DNA of 64,000 bases, taken from assembly GCA_020845495.1 (NCBI GenBank), contig JADLFM010000010.1:33409-97408 (forward strand). Direction: 5' to 3'. This DNA comes from Chloroflexota bacterium. GTDB lineage: Bacteria; Chloroflexota; UBA6077; JACCZL01. Below are positions 35,196-44,200 of this stretch, in pieces (positions within the stretch are counted from its first letter, which is position 1; every line of letters begins with the position of its first letter). The notes under the pieces were generated by a model that was not told where the DNA came from, searched no databases, and saw only the letters and a program-made list of their open reading frames with translations. Both the position numbers and the translations under genes were made by a program.

Positions 35196-37870
35196 TACGC
35201 CGCGACTCCCTTCGTGCTGTCGGCCACCGGTAGTTGCACGACGAAGCGTGCCCCACCCTCTGGCCGATTCTCCGCCCGAATTCGTCCACCATGACCTTCG
35301 ACGATTCTCCGGCAGATTGCCAGCCCGAGGCCGGTACCAGCAATGGGCGCGCCCTGGCGCCGCAAGCGAAAGAACTTCTCGAAGACTTGATCCAGGTATT
35401 CGGGCGGGATGCCGGTCCCGGCGTCCTCTACCCGAAGCTCGACGACGCCATCCTCAGTCGTGCCGTTGACCCGGATCTCGGCACCCGTCGGTGAGTACTT
35501 CGCCGCGTTCTCGACGAGGTTAGCGACGACGCGTTCCAACTGGGACGCGTCGGCCAGCACCATCGGTAGATCGTCCGGCACCTCCAGACGGACCGGATGA
35601 CTCCCGAGCAATCCGCGTACCCGATCCAGCCCGCCGTCCACGACCGCGGCCGGCCGCAGCAGCACCCGGTCGCCCCCCTCCAGCCCGCCGCTCTCCAGAC
35701 GCGTCATGTCGAGCAGATCGCCGATCAGTTTGGCCAGCCGGTCGGCCTCCCGCTCGACCTCGGCGAGGAAGTCTTCGCGCGTCTCGTCGTCCCACTCCAC
35801 ATCGGTCTGACGGAGCGTGCTTACGAAACCCTTGATATGGCTCAATGGGGTCCGGAGCTCGTGAGATGCTGAGGCCAGGAACTCATCACGGACACGGATG
35901 GCATGCTGAGCTTCGCCGTACAGCCGGGCGTTGTCCACCGCCAGGGCGGCGCGCGCTGCCAGTTCCCGCGCGAGCGCCAGATCGGCGTCATCGTACTGGC
36001 GCTCGGACTCGGCCAGGAACAACCCGATCGCGCCGAGGGTCCGCCCACGCGCCACGAGCGGCACGATCATCGCCGCGCGCCCCTCGAGTGCCCGGGTAAT
36101 CGCCAGCGGGCGCTCGTCGCTCGTCGACGCGCCCAGGAACGAGGCGGACATCTGCTGGACGACCTCCGGTTCACCGGTTCGGAGCGCCTTCCCAATGCCT
36201 TCGGTGGCTAGCGTGTCTGGTGGGAACGCGCCGAGTTGGCGCACGAGCGACTCACGGGACGGGTCGGCGTGCGCCGTAGCGACCCGCTGAACCCGGCCAT
36301 CCGCCTCGACGACGTCCACCGTGCAGAAGTCAGCCAGCGTCGGCACGGCCAGATGCGCGACGGCGTTCAGCGTCGTCTCGTAGTCCAGCGAAGCAGCGAG
36401 CGCGCTGCTCGCCTCGGCAAGGAACGCAAGCCGCGCCTGGGCCGCCTCCGCCTCGGCGCGAGCGGCCTGTTCGCGAATGAGCTGCGCCCGCTCCTCCTCG
36501 GCTCGTCGCCGCTCGACGACGGTTGCCAGCACGTTCGCGGTAGCCTGGAGGAAGTTGACGTCGTCCTCTGTGAAGGTGCGGTGGCGGGTTGTGTGCGCAC
36601 CCAGTACGCCGAACGTGTGTCCGCGGCCGTGAATGATGACGCTCATGCCGCTCACCACCCCGAAGCGGTGAAGGAGCGACGGCCCGGTGAACCGTGTTTC
36701 GGTACGGAGGTCGTCGACCACGACCGGTCCACCGGTTCGCAACGTGTAGCCGGCCTGGGTGTTCGAGCCGGTCTCGAGGGGGGTCGATTCAGGCGCGTCC
36801 TCTGGCCAGCCGGCCCCCGCCCGGAGCACGAGGATGCCCTCGTCTGGTCGGAGCTCGAGCACTTTGGCGAACTCCACACCAAGGGTCGCCGTTACCATCC
36901 GCACCGCATGTTCCATCAGCTCGTCGAGCGGCTGGCCGGTCAGGGCCAACTGCCCCAGCGCGGCCACGCCAGCCTGCTGCCCGGCCCGCGCCCGCAAGAC
37001 TTCGGTGTATTTTGCTTCCGCGCGCGCTTGCTGCTCCGCGACGAACAGCCGCGCCCGGTCGATGGCGACCGCGAGGCGGTCGGCGACGAGTTGGAGCAGC
37101 CGCGAATCGGCGCGTGAGAAGCGATGGTAGCCGGCGGTGCCAACACCGATGACTCCGATCAGCCGCCCTTCGACTATCATGGGCGCGGCGACGAGCGAGC
37201 GGACACCGCGGGCCAGGAGCGGGTAGTCGGCTCCCTCGTCCCGCAGCACGTCGTCGACCATGAGCGGCTCACGTTGCCGGGCGACCCGGCCGGCGATGCC
37301 CGTTCCGAGCGGGATGCGCACGTCGCCGCTCTCGTGATCTGCCCCGATCGACGCCCGAAGCACCAGTTCGCGGCCGTCCTCGGAGAGAAGCAAGATCCGG
37401 CCGGCGTCGGCCGCGAGCGCCCGTCGAATGCGCACGAGCAGTTCCTCGAGCAGGTCGGAGAGCCCAAGGTGCGCGAGCGTCGTATCGGTAATGGCCTGGA
37501 GGGCGCGTAGCTCCTCGGTGGCGGCCTCCGCCCGGCGGCGGGCTTTCCGCAGCGACGCGCTGAGTGAACTGATAACCAGGGCCACGAGCGTGAAGACGAC
37601 GAGCCGCGCCGCGCTCGTAGCCGTGGCCACCTCCGGTGTAGCGAAGGGTGGCAAGAAGAACGTCGCCGAAATCAGACCACCCAGGATCGTCGCGAGCAGC
37701 CCCGGCCCCAGCCCCCCGTACCAGGCGCTGAGCATGACGGTGGCCAGGAACAGCGAGAAGGGGCTTCCCTCAACCCATGGGCCGAGCGCCAGCGCAAGCA
37801 GCAGCGCCAGCGCGCTCACCACTACCGGCAGTCCGTATCGTGCCGCCAGGATCGGCCGTCCGAGCCTCAT
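35195..37870 (-). CDS. Multi-GAF sensor histidine kinase with DUF4118-like membrane domain
   Basis: From ATG 37870 the protein has about 891 residues. A KdpD-like four-helix DUF4118 membrane block (ARYGLPVVVSALALLLALAL; about 8-110) is followed by three GAF domains (about 135-285, 310-455, 500-650), HisKA (FLASASHELRTPLSHIKG) and HATPase_c (NLVENAAKYSPTG, EDAGTGIPPEYL, GTGLGLAICRRIVEGHGG). GAF domains sense small ligands or redox state in the cytosol. The frame stays open to a GTG at 38170, but the extra 100 residues are Ala/Arg-rich and the family starts at the membrane block, so I use 37870. Confidence 0.9.
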   Translation of the reverse strand: MRLGRPILAARYGLPVVVSALALLLALALGPWVEGSPFSLFLATVMLSAWYGGLGPGLLATILGGLISATFFLPPFATPEVATATSAARLVVFTLVALVISSLSASLRKARRRAEAATEELRALQAITDTTLAHLGLSDLLEELLVRIRRALAADAGRILLLSEDGRELVLRASIGADHESGDVRIPLGTGIAGRVARQREPLMVDDVLRDEGADYPLLARGVRSLVAAPMIVEGRLIGVIGVGTAGYHRFSRADSRLLQLVADRLAVAIDRARLFVAEQQARAEAKYTEVLRARAGQQAGVAALGQLALTGQPLDELMEHAVRMVTATLGVEFAKVLELRPDEGILVLRAGAGWPEDAPESTPLETGSNTQAGYTLRTGGPVVVDDLRTETRFTGPSLLHRFGVVSGMSVIIHGRGHTFGVLGAHTTRHRTFTEDDVNFLQATANVLATVVERRRAEEERAQLIREQAARAEAEAAQARLAFLAEASSALAASLDYETTLNAVAHLAVPTLADFCTVDVVEADGRVQRVATAHADPSRESLVRQLGAFPPDTLATEGIGKALRTGEPEVVQQMSASFLGASTSDERPLAITRALEGRAAMIVPLVARGRTLGAIGLFLAESERQYDDADLALARELAARAALAVDNARLYGEAQHAIRVRDEFLASASHELRTPLSHIKGFVSTLRQTDVEWDDETREDFLAEVEREADRLAKLIGDLLDMTRLESGGLEGGDRVLLRPAAVVDGGLDRVRGLLGSHPVRLEVPDDLPMVLADASQLERVVANLVENAAKYSPTGAEIRVNGTTEDGVVELRVEDAGTGIPPEYLDQVFEKFFRLRRQGAPIAGTGLGLAICRRIVEGHGGRIRAENRPEGGARFVVQLPVADSTKGVAA

Positions 37871-38618
37871 AGTCGCCAGGCGAGATCGCCCCCCGCGCGA
37901 AATTCCGCGCGCCTCCGAGTCAGATGGTACGGGATCGGCATCGTTGGGCGGCGGCAATCCTCCTCGGACGGCGCATGGCCCGGCGGCGTCCACCTCGGCG
38001 AGCGCGGGCGCTTCAGCGCCAATAGGGCCGTTCGAGGGCGCTGCGGTATCGAGGGCGGTCCGACGATAGGCGGTAGCCCGCCATGCTGCCAGCCTGGAGA
38101 GCGACAACCAGGTCATCTGGGCCGAGTCTCCCCGCCGGGTGCCTCGTTGCACGCCGAGCGCGTCTGACACATGGTCGGTTGGGCCGGCTGCGGCCCCTCC
38201 TCAGCCCTGGGGCCAACGCTGGGCCGCCGAGGTTAGGCTGGGCTGGACGCTCCGCGCACAGGGGCCTGTCAGGTGGCCGTCATCGCCGCCCAACGCGACG
38301 CCCCGGTGCGCGACTGCCATGGAGCGATCGATATCGCCCCATGGCGCCCAGGATGCGCCGCGCGGCCCGGCTGAACGCTGACGGCCGGCTGCTCGTGCCT
38401 GAATGTCTCCTGAACGGACGTTCCTTCCAGCGCCTCGCTCCATGGACCGGCGAGACACGGTGCATCCGCACCTGCGCTCCGCGGTCGCGACCGACATTCG
38501 CCACCGGCGGAGAGAGCGCCGAACCACGTGCGCCGGGCCGCGTGCGCCGGACCGCTCTGGCCGGGGACGAGCGGCCGCCGCTGACGTCCACTCTGGCGCA
38601 CGCCCTCTGCAATGGAGA
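37871..38618. other. Upstream region of the kinase operon
   Basis: Besides a possible in-frame extension of the kinase to 38170, I see no gene. The region contains the CTGAAY direct repeats listed separately and many short GC-rich inversions. Confidence 0.4.
38371..38415 (-). promoter_or_regulatory. CTGAAY direct repeat, 11-bp period (PhoB-like box)
   Basis: CTGAAT at 38399-38404 and CTGAAC at 38410-38415 are exactly 11 bp apart; another CTGAAC lies at 38371-38376. Read on the minus strand (GTTCAG-N5-ATTCAG) the pair faces the kinase-regulator-kinase operon about 530 bp downstream. OmpR/PhoB-family regulators bind direct repeats of this period. Confidence 0.4.
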
Positions 38619-39221
38619 TCAGCCTGCTCCGACGAGCACTCCCCGACTGTCGGCCGCCTCAGGATGGCCGCCTGCGTCGTGCCCGCCTGCGTCGTGCCCG
38701 CTTGCGTCGTGCCCGCCTGCGTCGTCGGCGTGCGCCATCTGGTGTGGCCGCCCGGGGTCGGCAGCCGCGCCGACAAGGTCTGCGGTCGCCCCTCGCACGT
38801 CACCCACAGTGGCCGCTTCCCGCTCGGTGTCTCGGTCGTCATCGCAGATGCGACAGGCCGCGTGAAGATTGAGGAAGCGACGCGCCGCGGCGTGCGGCCC
38901 ACGGCCATGCGTACCCTTCCAGGCGCCGAACAGGCGCGTGGCCGGAAACAGTTCGACGATCACGCCGTCTTCGACGAGCCAGAAGAACCCGCCGGGCGTC
39001 ATGATCTCCCAGACGCGGGGCGCGATCGTCCCGCGAGCACGTCCCAGCGCCAGACTGATCGACTGCACCTCGAGCCCGAGCCGCTCGCTCGCGAAGGCTC
39101 CCAACGCCCGCGGCTCGCTACTCGCGAGGTACGTCCCCATTGTCCGCCGGCACTGCTCGCTGTGAGCAGTGCGGTAATGCTCCCCTGGCCGGTCTCCTGT
39201 CGGATCGGTTCTCCCTCCCAT
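38619..39221 (-). CDS. Hypothetical protein with histidine-rich tandem-repeat tail
   Basis: ATG 39221 follows AGGAGGTGGCCG, an excellent ribosome site, and opens 200 codons. The middle part reads as a folded domain (TMGTYLASSEPRALGAFASE, WEIMTPGGFFWLVEDGVIVE, LFGAWKGTHGRGPHAAARRF). The C-terminal tail contains GGHDA-type repeats (HADDAGGHDASGHDAGGHDA) encoded by four 15-bp DNA repeats. His/Asp repeats often bind Zn2+, Ni2+ or Cu2+. I recognise no family; the repeat length of 5 residues keeps frame whatever the copy number. Confidence 0.6.
   Translation of the reverse strand: MGGRTDPTGDRPGEHYRTAHSEQCRRTMGTYLASSEPRALGAFASERLGLEVQSISLALGRARGTIAPRVWEIMTPGGFFWLVEDGVIVELFPATRLFGAWKGTHGRGPHAAARRFLNLHAACRICDDDRDTEREAATVGDVRGATADLVGAAADPGRPHQMAHADDAGGHDASGHDAGGHDAGGHPEAADSRGVLVGAG
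38671..38730. repeat. Four 15-bp tandem repeats coding the His-rich tail
   Basis: Units CCTGCGTCGTGCCCG begin at 38671, 38686, 38701 (one change) and 38716 (last bases diverged). The period is a multiple of three and lies inside the minus-strand gene. Confidence 0.85.
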
Positions 39222-39529
39222 CGGCCACCTCCTGGTGTCGTCCACGATGCCGGGTACGCCTGCTCGACGCAGCGCACCTGCACCAGCCGTGGGCCACTGC
39301 ACTCTCGTGCTCTTTCAGGTCAGCGTCGGACAGCTGGCCCAGGGTCGCCCAGCGCCGGCGGAACGCACGATCGCCAGACCTGAACGCCACCTGGACAGTC
39401 TCGATTCCGAACCTGGACAGCACTCCTAAAGAACAGCAGGACTCAGGCCACGATGGCGACACCTGTCTCGGACATCCTTGCCCGACTGCCTACTTCTCTC
39501 TGCCTACTCCCCACGACTCTCCTCACGCT
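39222..39529. other. Intergenic gap
   Basis: A minus-strand frame (39118-39462) is open here but uses codons rare in its neighbours and overlaps the well-started gene downstream, so I do not call it. Nothing else is evident. Confidence 0.35.
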
Positions 39530-39901
39530 TCACCGGCAGCGGCTTCGAGATGGGATCAACTGAGACAGGCGAGACAGGAGATCCGGAACCGAGAACGGCT
39601 TGGCAATGAACTGGCAGGGCTCGAACAGGCGATGGCGCGCCGCGTCCGGAGGATCGTGAGCCAGGAACAGCGCTGGCGTCGACGGGAGCGCGCTCCGGAC
39701 ACGCCCCGCCCCGATCCAGGCAGTCGGCTCTGGACAGTCCAGATCGGCAATGACGACGTCCGGCGCGCCTGAAACTGGCTCGGTCGGGTCACAACAGGGA
39801 CCACCATGCAACTGCGTGACCTGATAGCCTCGGTGGTGCAGGTTCCAGGCGAGTAAGTCAGAGAATGGAGTGTCGGCGCTCCAGAGTAGCACCATCGTCA
39901 T
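39530..39901 (-). CDS. Atypical stand-alone receiver-like protein
   Basis: The 123-residue protein has CheY-like spacing. It starts with a strand and acidic position (VLLWSADTPFSDLLAWNL), then a putative acceptor Asp (VVIADLDCPEP), ALFLAHDPPD and the conserved Lys (CQFIAKPFSVPDLLSRLSQL). The usual acidic DD pair at the first strand is reduced to one Asp (SAD), and the Thr/Ser switch position is not obvious, so it may be a pseudo-receiver. There is no output domain. ATG 39901 follows GGAG at 9 nt. Four 11-bp-spaced CTGAAC-like hexamers lie about 110 bp upstream. Confidence 0.7.
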   Translation of the reverse strand: MTMVLLWSADTPFSDLLAWNLHHRGYQVTQLHGGPCCDPTEPVSGAPDVVIADLDCPEPTAWIGAGRVRSALPSTPALFLAHDPPDAARHRLFEPCQFIAKPFSVPDLLSRLSQLIPSRSRCR

Positions 39902-40007
39902 CGCCCGGTACTCCTCTCTGACTGCCCGAATCCGTACGCCTTGGCGCTTGCTGCCCGAAGCGTGCAGCCGAGCACTCATCCACGACCCGGACGGCACTAC
40001 TCTGCGC

Positions 40008-40046
40008 CTGAATCCTCCCTGAACGGGCGCTCGACGCAGGCTGAAC
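40008..40046 (-). promoter_or_regulatory. Four 11-bp-spaced CTGAAC-like hexamers
   Basis: CTGAAT (40008), CTGAAC (40019), CTCGAC (40030) and CTGAAC (40041) are placed with an exact 11-bp period and 5-bp spacers. The array lies in the promoter region of the receiver-like gene on the minus strand. Such arrays are the usual operator form of OmpR/PhoB-family regulators. Confidence 0.55.
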
Positions 40047-40176
40047 GATCTGTCGAGCCTCTGTTCGGAACGCGCCGAGCGGCGCCGCCGAGGGGGAGTT
40101 GGCGCCGCGTTCGGCTCTCGTTCGGGCGGCGCTGCGAGCCCATCGCCCGGCGCCCGGGGGCCGTATCTCTGAGCGC

Positions 40177-40644
40177 CTATCCGTTATAGATGGCGCCAGC
40201 GCAGTTCTCGCCGGCTGGCTTCGGGCCTGGCCGCATCTCAGGCTCGCCGACCGGGCCGACGGCGTCCGCGTCAATCCAGAAGTAGTTGTCGGTGTACGGG
40301 TTGTAGACGAACAGCCGTGGGCCGTCTTGGGGCTCTACCACCTGGAAGGCGCAGAACTGCTGAGAGGTCTGGCCGAAGCTCACCACGTCCGGTGTGCCGG
40401 CCGGGCCACTCCACATATCGGTGATGCGAAAGTTTCTCACCCAAAACGGCCCGAATACAGGCGTCGGCGAGGGGTTGGCGGCCACCGGCGTCTCGGTGCG
40501 GGGTGTGGACGTGGGCGGTCGCGTCGGTGTCAACGTCGGCGCCGAAGCAAACGGATTCGACACGGAGGGCAGGTTGTCGCACGCCGTCCCCATCAGGAGT
40601 ACGAGGGCCGCTGTGACGAGTGCGGCGACGCTCCGGGCGGTCAT
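40177..40644 (-). CDS. Putative secreted lipoprotein
   Basis: The 155-residue product begins with a hydrophobic signal (SVAALVTAALVLLMGTAC), a likely lipobox ending in Cys 22. A Thr/Pro linker (about 34-62) follows, then a globular domain of about 90 residues (FWVRNFRITDMWSGPAG, QQFCAFQVVEPQDGPRLFVY, NYFWIDADAVGPVG). It would be anchored outside the membrane. The Trp/Cys-containing C-terminal domain looks like a small beta-rich surface domain of unknown function. ATG 40644 is favoured by the signal peptide. Confidence 0.75.
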   Translation of the reverse strand: MTARSVAALVTAALVLLMGTACDNLPSVSNPFASAPTLTPTRPPTSTPRTETPVAANPSPTPVFGPFWVRNFRITDMWSGPAGTPDVVSFGQTSQQFCAFQVVEPQDGPRLFVYNPYTDNYFWIDADAVGPVGEPEMRPGPKPAGENCAGAIYNG

Positions 40645-41256
40645 TCGCGCGGCCCGCTTCCCGACGGTCGTAAGCCGCCCATGCTCGACCCTGGTCCCCG
40701 GCCAGTCTGCCGCGTCGATCACGGCTATCCTCCCCACGACCGTCCCCGGGTCGTACTCTGGCGAGGCATACGCCCTCGCTGCGGAACACCGGTACGCGTT
40801 GGGGCGGCCGCTGCTCTCGACTTCGGACACCGGGAAGCGCTCGTCGTCCAGATGCGAGTGCCTGCTGGGCGACGGCCGGTGACCGTACGACGATGCCGCT
40901 GAGCCAGGTCCGCACCCACCGTCATCTTCTCTGAACGCCGGCCGTAGCCTCAGGCACTCTGGCGACTCCAACAACTGCTGACAACGCCGGCTCGAGATCT
41001 CGAGGCGCGTGGCAGATCCGTTCGGGATCGGCCCATCCCAGGCCCTCGACTACAGAGGACACGGCTGGGGTGGCATACCACACGGCGCTCGCGGCCGTCG
41101 AGGGTATCGCCGTTGGCCCGTTGGTCGTTGGCCTGACAGGCGCGCCCAGGTGTGCCACACTGTCCACGTCACCACAGGTCGGTTTCCCTCCGGCCTGGCC
41201 CGCGCCGTCCACTCGCTGCCTGATCGGTCGATCCATGTACGCAGGAGAGGTGATCG
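40645..41256. other. Divergent intergenic region, no convincing gene
   Basis: This 612-bp gap lies between the lipoprotein and the LuxR/ATPase gene. CTGAACGCCGG occurs at 40931. The frames open here are Arg-rich and lack ribosome sites. It probably holds two divergent promoters. Confidence 0.35.
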
Positions 41257-43914
41257 ATGGCTGCATCGCGGCGCATGCTCCCAGCGCAGCCAACGTCGCT
41301 CGTCGGCCGAGAGCGTGAGGTTCAGGCCCTGCTCGGACTCCTGGGCCGTCAGGATGTCCGACTGGTGACGCTGACCGGCCCGGGTGGGATCGGGAAGACT
41401 CGCATCGGGCTTGCGGTGGCAGCCGAGGTTCGGGATCACTTCCCCGACGGTGTGACGTTCGTGGATCTGACACCGATTGAAGATCCGGCGCTCCTGCTCG
41501 CGAGTATCGCCGACGGCTTCGAGATCCGTCACAGCGGGCAACGCCCCCTTCGCGACGTCCTGACCGAGCATCTGGGTGAGGCACGGCTACTGCTGGTCCT
41601 CGACGGCTTCGATCGGCTACAGCCGGCCGCCACGACGGTGTCTGATCTGCTCGGCAGATGCCCGAACCTCGAGATCCTGGTCACCAGCCGGGCGCCGCTG
41701 CATCTGCGGGGCGAGCATGAATTCCCTGTGCCGCCGCTTGATGTGCCTGCGGCCGGGCAGCCGTTGGACGGCCGCAATCTGTCGCGAGTTCCGGCGGTGT
41801 CGCTCTTCGTTCAGCGTGCGGTGGACGTCCTCCCAGGCTTCACACTGACCGACGAAAACGCCGTCACCGTGGCGGAGATCTGCCGCCGTCTAGATGGGCT
41901 GCCTCTGGCGATTGAGTTGGCGGCGGCTCGGATAAAGGTGCTTTCACCTCTGGCACTGCTCAGGTGGCTCGATCGGCGTCTGGCGCTCTTGACGGGAGGA
42001 GCACGCGATCTGCCCGAGCGGCATCGAGCTCTCCGCGACACCATCGCCTGGAGTTATGACCTCTTGCGCGAGGACGAACAGTGTCTGTTTCGCCGCCTGT
42101 CGGTCTTCGTCGGCGGCTGCACGCTGGAAGCCATCGACGCGGTGGACGTGGGACGCGACAGGGACGAGGTGCGAGCGGTGCCCGCACGTCAACACGCTCC
42201 GGCCTCGGCTCCTCAACCCTCACTGCTCGATCTCGTGGCGTCGTTGATCGACGCTAGCCTGCTACGTCAAGTAGCAGGGCCTGGTGGCGAGCCACGCTAC
42301 GTCATGCTCGACACCATCCGGGAGTTCGGGGTGGAGCAACTCGAGCTGGCGGCCGAGGCTGCCGCCGCCCGGCGCGCACACCTGTACTGGTGCAGCGTCT
42401 TCGCGGAGCGGGCAGAGGATCAAGTGCGCGGGCCAGAAGGTCCGGAGTGGCTCGACCGTCTCGCCGTCGAACTCGAGAACGTCCGGGCAGCCCTCACCTG
42501 GAGCATGGCGGATCCAGCCACGGCCAGTACACGCGTGGGCCTTTGCCTGGTCGGGGCATTCTTCCCCTTCTGGTACTTCCGCAGCCATCTTGAAGAAGGC
42601 CGCCACTGGATCCAGCGACTTCTCGCCGCCGAGAGCCTGCTCCCTGCCGATGCCGCTGACGAACTGCCTGACGGCTTCGCCGCGGGTGCCGACCCGATCC
42701 TACACGCGGATGCTGGCAGCGGCTGGTGGTCCGCCATACATCCTCGCGTCAAGGCGCGCATTGGGCTCTGCAATCTGAGCCAGCAGCTTGGGAACCTACA
42801 GGAGGCAGCGGCTGCAATCGAACCGGCCATCGTCACGGCGCGTGCCCTTCGAGATCGCCTGGGAGAGGCGCGGGCAACGGTCTGGCTCGGGATCGTCGCA
42901 CGATCGTCGGGCGAGTATGGACGCGCGGTCGCGTTGATGGAAGCAAGTCTCACGACGTTTCGGAGCCTGGGCCATCCCTACGGTGTCTGGTGGACCCTGG
43001 ATCAGCTCGGCGAGACACTCATGCGGATTGGCGAGCACGCGCGCGCTCACCGCTGCCTCGAAGAGTGTGTCGCCGTGGCCGAGACGATCGACTCACCATG
43101 GGCTCTCGCAGACGCGCGCCATCGGCTCGGGATGGTGATCTTTCGTCAGGGCGACCTCGACCGCGCCTCGACGCTTCTCGAAGAGAGCCTGGCAGGGTAC
43201 ACCCTGATGCGCGCCCACGGGCTCCACACCTGTCTGCTGGATCTCGGGACGCTCGCCCTCGCACGGGATGAGCCCGGTCGGGCGGCAACCTTGTTCTCAC
43301 AGAGTCTCACCCGCGGTCACGACATCGGGGATCGTAACACCTGCGCTCGGAGCCTGGAGGGTCTAGCCCAGGCGTTCGTGATGATGGGGAAAGGTGAAGC
43401 TGACGCGTGGTCAATCGGCGCCGCTCGCCTCCTGGGGGCCGGCACGGCGTTGCGGGAAGAGATCGCCTTCACAGTCGCTCCAGTGGAGAGGCACGCGGTC
43501 GAGCAGGCAGAGTCAGCGATTCGGGCCACGCTGGGCGACCAGGCGTACGATACACATTGGCGCGACGGCCGAGCGCTCTCACTCGATCGAGCGGTTGAGC
43601 TCGCCCAGGGCCTCGCCGCCCGGGTTGAGAGCGCTTCCACAGACCCGGCAGCGAGTGTCATTCGCTCGCCGTCGTCGACGGCGAGGTCCGAGTCGCCACC
43701 GCCGGTGTCACCACTGACGGAGCGAGAACGTGACGTTGCTTCCTTGATTGCGTGCGGTCTGCGCAATCGCCAGATCGCCACGAGCCTCACTCTCAGCGAG
43801 CGTACGGTTCACGTCCATGTGTCCAACATCCTGTCCAAGCTCGGATTCAAGAGTCGCTCCCAGATCGCGGTCTGGGCGGTCGAGCGCGGACTACGGCCAC
43901 CGTCCGAGAGTTGA
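41257..43914 (+). CDS. LuxR-family regulator with STAND-type ATPase and TPR region
   Basis: The 885-residue regulator opens with a STAND/AAA-type ATPase: SLVGREREV, Walker A GPGGIGKT (41-48), VLDGFDRL Walker B-like, the LVTSRAPLHLRGE sensor, LDGLPLAIELAAARIK and SYDLLREDEQCLFRRLSVF. TPR-like helical repeats (about 520-750) follow. A LuxR helix-turn-helix (LTERERDVASLIACGLRNRQ, SERTVHVHVSNILSKLGF) ends it. Such proteins switch on ATP binding after ligand or partner sensing by the TPRs. GGAGAGG precedes ATG 41257. A related regulator is transcribed towards it from 47.1 kb. Confidence 0.94.
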   Translation: MAASRRMLPAQPTSLVGREREVQALLGLLGRQDVRLVTLTGPGGIGKTRIGLAVAAEVRDHFPDGVTFVDLTPIEDPALLLASIADGFEIRHSGQRPLRDVLTEHLGEARLLLVLDGFDRLQPAATTVSDLLGRCPNLEILVTSRAPLHLRGEHEFPVPPLDVPAAGQPLDGRNLSRVPAVSLFVQRAVDVLPGFTLTDENAVTVAEICRRLDGLPLAIELAAARIKVLSPLALLRWLDRRLALLTGGARDLPERHRALRDTIAWSYDLLREDEQCLFRRLSVFVGGCTLEAIDAVDVGRDRDEVRAVPARQHAPASAPQPSLLDLVASLIDASLLRQVAGPGGEPRYVMLDTIREFGVEQLELAAEAAAARRAHLYWCSVFAERAEDQVRGPEGPEWLDRLAVELENVRAALTWSMADPATASTRVGLCLVGAFFPFWYFRSHLEEGRHWIQRLLAAESLLPADAADELPDGFAAGADPILHADAGSGWWSAIHPRVKARIGLCNLSQQLGNLQEAAAAIEPAIVTARALRDRLGEARATVWLGIVARSSGEYGRAVALMEASLTTFRSLGHPYGVWWTLDQLGETLMRIGEHARAHRCLEECVAVAETIDSPWALADARHRLGMVIFRQGDLDRASTLLEESLAGYTLMRAHGLHTCLLDLGTLALARDEPGRAATLFSQSLTRGHDIGDRNTCARSLEGLAQAFVMMGKGEADAWSIGAARLLGAGTALREEIAFTVAPVERHAVEQAESAIRATLGDQAYDTHWRDGRALSLDRAVELAQGLAARVESASTDPAASVIRSPSSTARSESPPPVSPLTERERDVASLIACGLRNRQIATSLTLSERTVHVHVSNILSKLGFKSRSQIAVWAVERGLRPPSES

Positions 43915-44200
43915 CAGGATCGGGCGCGCCTGAGGCAGGCAAGACAGTGCCATCGTGGCACCGCCGAACGCTGTGGCCGACTGTCTGACCTGCGAACGCT
44001 GTAGCCGACTGCTTGGACCTGGATCGGTGGATACGCATATGTGCGTAGTCCGTCGCCCGCGTCCCTGCCCAAAGATACGCAGGCACCTCAGCCCTTTTTG
44101 CAGATGACCAGCCGAAAGCCGGTCCCTAGAGTGGACACAGAGCCGGCTCGCGTCGGAGCCGGTCTCGCGAACGACTCACTGGCGGGGGCGAGTAGACGGC

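Noticed and set aside
38619..39302. Longer version of the His-tail protein starting upstream at 39302
   Set aside because: The ATG at 39221 has a near-perfect ribosome site; the extra N-terminal residues look like untranslated sequence.
39118..39462. Minus-strand frame with protein-like stretch (ATLGQLSDADLKEHESAV)
   Set aside because: It uses AGG and other codons avoided by neighbours, overlaps a well-started gene in another frame and has no ribosome site.
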